A DNA stretch of 64,000 nt from Marinomonas primoryensis (GTDB lineage Bacteria > Pseudomonadota > Gammaproteobacteria > Pseudomonadales > Marinomonadaceae), in assembly GCF_013372285.1 (NCBI RefSeq), contig NZ_CP054301.1:2225001-2289000 (forward strand), read 5' to 3'. The notes beneath the pieces are model-generated. The model saw only the letters and a program-made list of their open reading frames with translations, did not search any database and was not told the DNA's origin. A program made the position numbers and the translations under genes. Below are positions 57,833 through 64,000 of this stretch, one piece after another (position 1 is the first letter of the stretch; each line of letters starts with the position of its first letter).

Positions 57833-59499
57833 CACCAGCAAAAAAACTACTCCCTTTACTTTGTGTCAGTTTATTACTTAGCGCCTGCTCCACATCTAAT
57901 TCAAACAAGCAGTTTATTGTTATACCGCCAAGTGAATCGCAAATAGAAAGCAGTGTAAAAGACCAAGTGTCTTTAACATTAAACGCATTTACTCCTGTTG
58001 CAGGTCAAGCACTTCCCAACCACAGCGTCCTTGAGGTCTACAAGGCACGCGGTTATGACCCGATATGGATACAAGACAAAAAAATTAACATGTCGATATA
58101 CAAATTAGTCGACATACTTGAGCAGTCTTACACTCATGGCCTTAATCCTATCCATTACCACACCGCCATCATCAAAGAATACTTAGAACTAAAGCAACCA
58201 ACACCTCAACAACTGGCCGAGATGGATGTCATTACCACCATTGCATTAGCTAGCTACGCTCATGACTTAAGTAATGGCCGCTATGAACCTCAGCTGATTG
58301 ACCCTAATTGGCAACTGGATGCCCCCAATAACAACTGGAAAGATCTTCTGTACTTTGATTCTGCAACAGATATGGTCAACTCTCTTCCTCTACTTGCACC
58401 TCGAAGCCCGCAGTATCAAGTTCTGCAAAAATGGCTAGTGTATTACCAAGATTTGGGCGCAAAAGAAAAAGATATTTTTGTTAATGCTGGCGTTCCTTTA
58501 TCCGCAGGTGACGAAGGACCTCGTGTCGCACAACTACGAGCTCGACTGGTCCAGCTTGGTGACATCCGCTTTTCAACTCGAAAAGTAAATGAAGAGCAAT
58601 TTGATTTACGCCTGAAAGAAGCCCTTATTCGCTTTCAACGCCGCCATCACATTATGGCGGATGGCGCAGCAGGCTCAAAAACCATCGAAATGCTTAACAC
58701 GCCTTTGAAAGTAAGAGCAAAACAAATTGCCTACAACCTAGAAAGATGGCGCTGGCTACCAAGTGAATTAGAAGCCAATCGCATTTGGGTAGACTTAACC
58801 AACTACACTGTGGATATGCACCTAAACGGTGAACTCACTTCAATGAAAGCGGTTATAGGTAAACCTGACAGAAAAACACCTGTGTTCAAGGGTTTGATGA
58901 CTTATATGGTCACCAATCCTACATGGCGCGTACCGCACCGCATTGCCAGAGAGAACTTACTACCTAAGTTACAAGTAGACCCTAACTATCTTGTCAAACA
59001 TGGCTATAAAGTGTATTCAAGCTGGAGCATTGGAGCTAAAGAACTAGATTCAACCAAAATAAACTGGCAAGACATCAGCGAAGAAAAATTGGCCTTTCGG
59101 TTTGAACAAGAACCAGATGAAGGGAACGCCCTAGGCCAATACAAATTCATGTTTCCAAACAAAAACGAAATTTACCTCCATGATACGCCGTCAAAACATC
59201 TATTCCGCGAAGAAGATCGAGCGTTTAGTTCAGGTTGCGTACGACTAGAGAATCCAGCTGAATTTGCAAGAGAGATCACCAAAGGCAGCAAACAATTTAA
59301 TGAAATGACCAAAGCGCTGAAAAACGAAAGCAACACCGTTATTTCTCTACCTACCTACATTCCGGTTTATTTGGTTTATTTCACCGTGGTACCCAATGCT
59401 AACGGAATGCTGGAATTCCGCAATGATATCTATGAAAGAGACGCACTTATGGAAGAAGCAATGGGATACGCTGCGTTCCGCGCTAGAGATTCAATTTAA
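57829..59499 (+). CDS. L,D-transpeptidase of the YcbB/LdtD type
   Basis: 556 residues. A lipoprotein signal ends at LSAC (Cys20), so it should be periplasmic and lipid-anchored. A large scaffold domain (about 45-200) precedes a peptidoglycan-binding domain (about 222-285, DEGPRVAQLRARLVQLGDI). The YkuD catalytic domain (about 315-490) has the histidine in IYLHDTPSKHLF and the nucleophilic Cys in AFSSGCVRLENPAEF. Such enzymes make 3-3 cross-links in peptidoglycan. E. coli LdtD is not a lipoprotein, so the anchor is a difference. A terminator follows. Confidence 0.92.
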   Translation: MTPAKKLLPLLCVSLLLSACSTSNSNKQFIVIPPSESQIESSVKDQVSLTLNAFTPVAGQALPNHSVLEVYKARGYDPIWIQDKKINMSIYKLVDILEQSYTHGLNPIHYHTAIIKEYLELKQPTPQQLAEMDVITTIALASYAHDLSNGRYEPQLIDPNWQLDAPNNNWKDLLYFDSATDMVNSLPLLAPRSPQYQVLQKWLVYYQDLGAKEKDIFVNAGVPLSAGDEGPRVAQLRARLVQLGDIRFSTRKVNEEQFDLRLKEALIRFQRRHHIMADGAAGSKTIEMLNTPLKVRAKQIAYNLERWRWLPSELEANRIWVDLTNYTVDMHLNGELTSMKAVIGKPDRKTPVFKGLMTYMVTNPTWRVPHRIARENLLPKLQVDPNYLVKHGYKVYSSWSIGAKELDSTKINWQDISEEKLAFRFEQEPDEGNALGQYKFMFPNKNEIYLHDTPSKHLFREEDRAFSSGCVRLENPAEFAREITKGSKQFNEMTKALKNESNTVISLPTYIPVYLVYFTVVPNANGMLEFRNDIYERDALMEEAMGYAAFRARDSI

Positions 59500-59527
59500 C
59501 ACGCTTTTGCCCTATCCAAAACACACA

Positions 59528-59566
59528 AAAAAACCTATAAACGCATCAAACGCTTATAGGTTTTTT
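59528..59566. terminator. Bidirectional terminator after the transpeptidase gene
   Basis: AAAAAACCTATAA and TTATAGGTTTTTT, with an extra CG pair, around a short loop, between convergent genes. Confidence 0.88.
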
Positions 59567-59603
59567 ATTAGAAACTGTTCCCCTAGAAACAGTAAACTGA
59601 AGA

Positions 59604-60656
59604 CTACCTAACCATAATACAAACAGTTACTTCTTCGCGGTCATGATACAAATGCTTTACTTGATACTTATAACGCACACCCGCTTTCTTAAGCACCTCT
59701 TCTATGGTTTGCATGCACAGAGTCACTTCTTGATAGCGCTTTTTCATCGGTAATTTTAAGTTGAAAATAGCCCTTCTTGTCCACCCATTTGCTAGCCATT
59801 TAGCCATCAACTCCGCAACCTTTATTGGGCGTTCGACCATATCGCAGACCAACCAATCAACCGTATAAGGTGGCTCATACTTAAAACCATCCGCCTTCTC
59901 GTGCTCCACCAGTCCGGTAGACATGAGTTCTTTTTGCATCGGACCATTATCAATGGCAATAACATGAATGCCTTTTTTAACAAACTGATAGGTCCAACCA
60001 CCAGGCGCCGCACCCAAATCAACCGCCGTCATACCTTCAATCAGATCCTCTTCAAGCGTTCGCTCTGGAATGAATTGCAGGAACGCCTCTTCTAATTTTA
60101 GGGTAGATCGACTTGGGCCTGCGGCTGGAAAACGCAACCGACGGATTCCCATAGGAAACTCACTACGACACGCCGCATAAGACACACCTAGATAAGCTGC
60201 TTCACCATCCAGCATAAAGACATGATGTCGTACACCCACTGCTTTATTACGCAACACACCAGATTTCTTCCAACCTTCTCGCAAAGGCTTATCTAATTTT
60301 TTAATCAAACTAGACAGTGCTTTCGCTTCATTAGTATCGGCTGTTTCAATCCAAATTTCTTCAGCAAGAGGCAACTGACGAGCGGCTTCTAACAAAGACT
60401 CAACTCGCTCTCCTTGCTCCAACTCAATCACATCATTAACCGCAATGATCTGGCGTGCAAAAATAAGACGATTAAAATCTAATTGCTGAATCAGCGTCTC
60501 ACCCGCATCTTCCTGATCAAAGTTATACACAATGTAACCCGCATCCTGCACCACTTTAGCGTAACCATAAAAACCTTTGCTACTAGCAACTTCCGACAGT
60601 TCTGCCGCACAGTCTTTCTCAAAACCTTGACGACAATAAACCAAAACATTTTTCAT
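59604..60656 (-). CDS. rlmM: 23S rRNA 2'-O-ribose C2498 methyltransferase RlmM
   Basis: 350 residues. The N-terminal THUMP-like domain (about 1-165) begins MKNVLVYCRQGFEKDCAAEL. The Rossmann methyltransferase domain has the SAM motif DLGAAPGGWTYQFVKKG (about 212-228), VDWLVCDMVERP with its catalytic Asp (about 262) and the lysine in FNLKLPMKKRY (about 300). It methylates C2498 of 23S rRNA at the ribose. AAGGA precedes the ATG. Same strand as the RluA-family gene, 46 bases downstream of it. Confidence 0.96.
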   Translation of the reverse strand: MKNVLVYCRQGFEKDCAAELSEVASSKGFYGYAKVVQDAGYIVYNFDQEDAGETLIQQLDFNRLIFARQIIAVNDVIELEQGERVESLLEAARQLPLAEEIWIETADTNEAKALSSLIKKLDKPLREGWKKSGVLRNKAVGVRHHVFMLDGEAAYLGVSYAACRSEFPMGIRRLRFPAAGPSRSTLKLEEAFLQFIPERTLEEDLIEGMTAVDLGAAPGGWTYQFVKKGIHVIAIDNGPMQKELMSTGLVEHEKADGFKYEPPYTVDWLVCDMVERPIKVAELMAKWLANGWTRRAIFNLKLPMKKRYQEVTLCMQTIEEVLKKAGVRYKYQVKHLYHDREEVTVCIMVR

Positions 60657-60702
60657 TAAAATTCCTTCTCAACCAGATTCAACCTCTGCTGAGTCATGTT
60701 AA

Positions 60703-61371
60703 TTACTTTCTAGAGGGCCACTTCAATAAAGATTCATCAAATTGAGTTACAACAAAATCAGATAACTCAGACGAAAAGCGCTCCCCAAACGTAGGAAGAC
60801 AAACATAACGCTTAATTTCACCCCGCCAATCAAACTGCAATACGTAAGCGTGTAAATAACCTCTGTCTGCCTCCTCTCCACCATACCTAAAATCGCCTAA
60901 AATAGGCGATCCTAAACTCTTCAATGCAACACGAATCTGATGCGTCTTACCCGTTAAAGGCCTGACTATAAACAGCCGATAGCCTTGAAAAGACGCCGAA
61001 AAAAACTGCGTAGTTGCCAAATTCTCACTATCTTGAGAAAGCTTCCACTGCCCCCTCCTACTTGGCTGCATTCCACCAGAAACGGTCCCTTGTTTCTTTT
61101 TTGGCTTACGTGCAGACAACGCCAAGTAACGCTTTTCCACTTCATGCTTTTCAAACATTTTGCCAAATACAGCCGCCGCCTTAGCATGACAAGCAACAAT
61201 CAATAATCCAGAAGTGATTTTATCCAGACGATGTACGGGGAAAAAAGTCTGATCTGGATAAGCCGCCGCCAAGGACTGCATGACGCCCAACCCCTCTGAC
61301 TCTGCATGGAAACTCATCCCGGCAGGCTTATCAATAATCCAATAGTCATTAGTACGAAATAATATTTGCAG
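60703..61371 (-). CDS. RluA-family pseudouridine synthase, probable CTG start
   Basis: 222 residues if started at CTG (61371), which has GAGG at seven bases. The first ATG (61317) would lose QILFRTNDYWIIDKPAG, which is the conserved first strand and KPAG motif of the family; no ATG, GTG or TTG exists between that ATG and the in-frame TGA at 61381-61383. The catalytic Asp is in FFPVHRLDKITSGLLIVA, and RPLTGKTHQIRVALKSLGSP is the second family motif. It lacks an S4 domain, like TruC and RluA. It makes pseudouridine in rRNA or tRNA; the target base is unknown. Confidence 0.9.
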   Translation of the reverse strand: MQILFRTNDYWIIDKPAGMSFHAESEGLGVMQSLAAAYPDQTFFPVHRLDKITSGLLIVACHAKAAAVFGKMFEKHEVEKRYLALSARKPKKKQGTVSGGMQPSRRGQWKLSQDSENLATTQFFSASFQGYRLFIVRPLTGKTHQIRVALKSLGSPILGDFRYGGEEADRGYLHAYVLQFDWRGEIKRYVCLPTFGERFSSELSDFVVTQFDESLLKWPSRK

Positions 61372-61477
61372 AAACTTGCCTCACCACGAATAAATAAAGG
61401 AAAAATAGATTAGCCAACAAGGTTATCCACAGAGAAAGTGGACAACTCATATGTCAATATAGAGAAGTAAATATATT

Positions 61478-62554
61478 CTAATTCTGATAATTAAGTTGTA
61501 AAGAAATTCGATTACGCCCGTTTCGCTTCGCGACATATAAACTCTTATCTGCTTGAGCTAATATTTCTTCATAACGAGAAACGTTTGGCGCAATAGACGC
61601 CAAACCTGCACTAATAGTAACGGGGATAACAATATCTAGCTCGGTTTCTATCAACATATTCTCGACAGAGTACCGTAAACGCTCCATAACCGCTTCGGCC
61701 TGCTTTAAGTTAGTATTGCGCATAATAACAATGAACTCTTCACCACCATAGCGACCAATCTCATCTTGAGGTCGAATGACTGACGCCATCATCGCCGCCA
61801 CTTGCGCCAACACCAAGTCACCAGCTTCGTGGCCGAAAGTATCATTAATTTTCTTAAAGTGATCTAAATCGACAATGGAGAAAACACAAGACTCTCGATT
61901 GATAACGGAATCCGCAAAAATATTAACCGCATCTGCTAACACTTTTCGTCGATTCGATAACCCTGTTAATTCATCTCTTTCAGCCAAAGTACGCAAATGG
62001 CTGTTTACCGCTTTCAATCGACTCATCACAAGATTAATAACAACAGCAAAGTAAAAACATACACAGAGGAATACAGCGGTCAAAACAATACTTTGATCTG
62101 GCGATGTCAAATACAGCCCTTTAGTGTTCAAAAATTCGCACACTAAAAACAGCACCACAGAACCCGCTACAACCCAATATTTAATGAAACGCTGGTCTGC
62201 TCTAAACACGATAAAAGAATAGGCAATAACATTGACAAAAAGCCAATGAAAGCCGCTAGCGGAACCAAAGTAAAACAGACTAAGAATGGTTATTTGCCCG
62301 ATTTTAACAATCGGCATCAAGAGTTGGGCGCGAGAGAAAAGCCCAATATAGTTATAACGCAAACCCACTAGACCAACGACCAGACCCATAAAGGAAAAAA
62401 AGGCGATAGAAGGCATTTGGCGATAAAAAAACATAACAACCATGAACAAACAGCTAGCGCAGAACATAAGGTAAGAAAAATTTACAACATGCTTCTGATT
62501 AAGGTCATTACCAAACTCATCGATAAAACCGAGGTTTAGGAGCTTTTTTGTCAT
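61478..62554 (-). CDS. Membrane-anchored GGDEF diguanylate cyclase
   Basis: 358 residues from the ATG at 62554 (MTKKLLNLGFIDEFGND); a GTG at 62587 would add 11 and neither has a good Shine-Dalgarno. Six transmembrane helices (about 25-185) form the input region. The GGDEF domain (about 200-355) has LTGLSNRRKVL, FSIVDLDHFKKINDTFGHEA and the active site RYGGEEFIVIM. It should synthesise c-di-GMP from two GTP at the inner membrane. The membrane region does not match a named sensor that I recognise. Monocistronic, next to a 500-base gap. Confidence 0.9.
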   Translation of the reverse strand: MTKKLLNLGFIDEFGNDLNQKHVVNFSYLMFCASCLFMVVMFFYRQMPSIAFFSFMGLVVGLVGLRYNYIGLFSRAQLLMPIVKIGQITILSLFYFGSASGFHWLFVNVIAYSFIVFRADQRFIKYWVVAGSVVLFLVCEFLNTKGLYLTSPDQSIVLTAVFLCVCFYFAVVINLVMSRLKAVNSHLRTLAERDELTGLSNRRKVLADAVNIFADSVINRESCVFSIVDLDHFKKINDTFGHEAGDLVLAQVAAMMASVIRPQDEIGRYGGEEFIVIMRNTNLKQAEAVMERLRYSVENMLIETELDIVIPVTISAGLASIAPNVSRYEEILAQADKSLYVAKRNGRNRISLQLNYQN

Positions 62555-62885
62555 TTTTTTTATTGAAAAAAACACAGTATTCCGCACTTATTGTCTGTAT
62601 TAAAAGTAATCAAGCTTGAATCGCTATATTCGCCACTACATAGACTACTATAAAGTGAAAAATCACCTGCGTATTCTACAGAAAGCGATCCTTTTTTCCT
62701 ATTAATTCAAACGATGAAAGCCGCTTTACTACAAAGATTGAAACCACTTAATACAATCAGTATAAAAAATAATGTTTAAAGACAAGTACATTGAATTTCC
62801 GTATTCTAATCCACTGTTTCAAAAACACTTCTGGCATGGATATTGATTAAAACATTCGTAGCCTCAAGTAAAAGCCATTGAAAAT

Positions 62886-62900
62886 ACCGACCAACCGGTC
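62886..62900. promoter_or_regulatory. TetR-type operator-like palindrome
   Basis: ACCG-N6-CGGT overlaps GACC-N4-GGTC, nested inverted repeats typical in appearance of TetR/AcrR-family operators. It lies about 180 bases before the ABC gene. The regulator is not in the window. Confidence 0.3.
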
Positions 62901-63013
62901 AAAAAATGAATTGAAACCAGCTAACTAGCGCACCACAAAAGGGCGAAAGAGCTATAACAGTGCAAGAACATAAAGTCTAGCCTAATCTGGAATTTGGCTT
63001 GAGCAGAACGAGC

Positions 63014-63040
63014 AGACGATTGACAACATCACAATCGTCT
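63014..63040 (+). other. Hairpin or operator in the ABC gene leader
   Basis: AGACGATTG and its exact complement CAATCGTCT with a 9-nt spacer, 42 bases before the TTG start. There is no T run, so it is not a simple terminator. Confidence 0.45.
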
Positions 63041-63081
63041 TAAATAAAATTTAATTGAATGCGAAAAAAGGTGCTGGAACA

Positions 63082-64000
63082 TTGAAAATACACGACTCGG
63101 TATCACGCCTTGAGCTTGTAAACATCACGAAACAATACCCAGGTTGCCTTGCTAATGACAACATCAGTATCACCCTGATGCCAGGTGAAATTCATGCACT
63201 ATTAGGAGAGAACGGTGCAGGAAAAAGTACTTTGGTAAAAACCATTTATGGTGTCGTGGCACCGGATAAAGGTGACATCATATGGGATGGCAAAGAAGTC
63301 AGTATCAAATCCCCTTCTGTTGCTCGCGATTTAGGCATTGGAATGGTATTTCAACACTTCTCTTTATTTGAAACACTGACCGTCAGCCAAAATATAGAAT
63401 TGTGCTTAAGCCAAGTCCAATTGAGTAAAATAGGTGATTTAGCCGGTAGAATTACTCAGCTCTCTAAAGAGTATGGCTTAAATGTTAAACCAAGCCGATA
63501 TGTTCATTCACTTTCCATTGGTGAGAGACAACGAGTTGAAATCATGCGTTGCCTTGTCCAGTCGGTAAAATTGCTTATTTTAGATGAACCTACTTCTGTG
63601 CTAACACCACAAGAAGTGGCAGGGCTATTTGGCGTTCTACGAACACTGTCCAAGGAAGGCTGCAGCATTTTATTCATTAGTCATAAATTGCACGAAGTGA
63701 CAGAAGTTTGCCATAGAGCCACCATTCTTCGTGGAGGAAAAGTCGTCGACACCTGCGTTCCAAATGAAGAAACTCCCGCCTCTATTGCAAAAATGATGGT
63801 TGGCGATCTGGCCGAACAAGATGCTGGCTACGCAAAAAAAGAAGGCAAAGAAGACCTTCTCAGCGTCAACAACTTGTCTTTACCATCCAAACAACCTTTT
63901 GGCACAGCACTAAAAAATATCAATTTCGAATTGAAATCCGGTGAAATATTGGGCATTGCAGGAGTTGCTGGTAATGGTCAGGACGAACTCATGGCGATTA
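63082..64000 (+). CDS. ABC transporter ATP-binding protein (nucleoside/sugar type), 3' end beyond window
   Basis: 306 codons are present and the frame is open to the window edge. The TTG at 63082 is the likely start (KIHDSVSRLELVNITKQYPG follows); another TTG is at 63055. The first nucleotide-binding domain has Walker A GENGAGKST, Q-loop VFQHFSLF, signature LSIGERQRVEI, Walker B LLILDEPTS and H-loop ISHKLHEV. A second domain begins with LKNINFELKSGEILGIAGV. Tandem domains and this signature fit the RbsA/YufO class that imports ribose, nucleosides or purines with a BMP-type binding protein; the substrate is decided by downstream genes not shown. Confidence 0.9.
   Translation, partial: MKIHDSVSRLELVNITKQYPGCLANDNISITLMPGEIHALLGENGAGKSTLVKTIYGVVAPDKGDIIWDGKEVSIKSPSVARDLGIGMVFQHFSLFETLTVSQNIELCLSQVQLSKIGDLAGRITQLSKEYGLNVKPSRYVHSLSIGERQRVEIMRCLVQSVKLLILDEPTSVLTPQEVAGLFGVLRTLSKEGCSILFISHKLHEVTEVCHRATILRGGKVVDTCVPNEETPASIAKMMVGDLAEQDAGYAKKEGKEDLLSVNNLSLPSKQPFGTALKNINFELKSGEILGIAGVAGNGQDELMAI

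Larger units (their letters stand above)
62588..63081. other. Long leader/intergenic region before the ABC ATPase gene
   Basis: Almost 500 bases without a supported ORF. It contains a TetR-operator-like palindrome (62886-62900) and a 9-bp inverted repeat (63014-63040) described separately. I see no purine-riboswitch core. Confidence 0.5.

Overview
The window is a moderately AT-rich chromosomal segment from a gammaproteobacterium, most likely a marine Oceanospirillales member close to Marinomonas. This rests on gene content and order: mreB-mreC-mreD-maf-rng-yhdP-nitrilase, gatCAB, minCDE, cysI followed by a DUF934 gene, and a second elongation factor G outside a str operon. The genus is inference. 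I see no tRNA, rRNA or CRISPR array.

Layout. 1-3.2 kb: an unrecognised coiled-coil protein with a DUF2786-like N-terminus and a duplicated C-terminal module, a HIT protein and an SMP-30 protein. 3.3-6.1 kb: proS, an ArsC-like protein and a WrbA-like flavoprotein. 6.1-12.2 kb: a sulfur and Fe-S neighbourhood with cysB, a TauE/SafE exporter, DAHP synthase, nfuA, a sulfite/nitrite reductase hemoprotein and its DUF934 partner. 12.3-19 kb: an SH3 membrane protein, a Kef-type antiporter, fusA2, a Tas-like aldo/keto reductase and a di-heme peroxidase lipoprotein. 19-27.3 kb (minus strand): minCDE, sbcDC and a 2Fe-2S protein.

27.3-30.6 kb is the accessory region. It holds a 64-bp folded site that looks like an integron attC (VCR-like), a truncated HEPN-like ORF ending at that site, a tiny ORF starting just beyond it, a complete IS3-family element without visible target duplication, and a nuclease gene of DUF4297/ABC-3C type whose 3' end is cut by the IS. 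A broken ORF follows. I read this as remnants of defence or cassette genes scarred by the IS.

30.6-43.3 kb: an LTA-synthase-like sulfatase, a methyltransferase, an ECF sigma/anti-sigma/secreted-protein unit with a candidate ECF promoter, an alanine/glycine symporter, a lactate permease, an EAL protein, a small DUF3185 protein, a membrane-anchored glutaredoxin, RsuA and RhlE. 43.5-56 kb: the envelope and cell-shape run nitrilase, yhdP, rng, maf, mreD, mreC, mreB (minus strand), with gatC, gatA and gatB divergent. 56-64 kb: a dual-receiver GGDEF regulator, YkgJ and an L,D-transpeptidase, RlmM, an RluA-family synthase, a membrane GGDEF protein, and the 5' part of a nucleoside/sugar-type ABC ATPase that runs off the window.

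Several starts need non-ATG codons. The two most notable are mreC, best started at ATT, and the RluA-family gene, best started at CTG; both have well-placed ribosome binding sites and restore N-termini missing from ATG/GTG-only calls.
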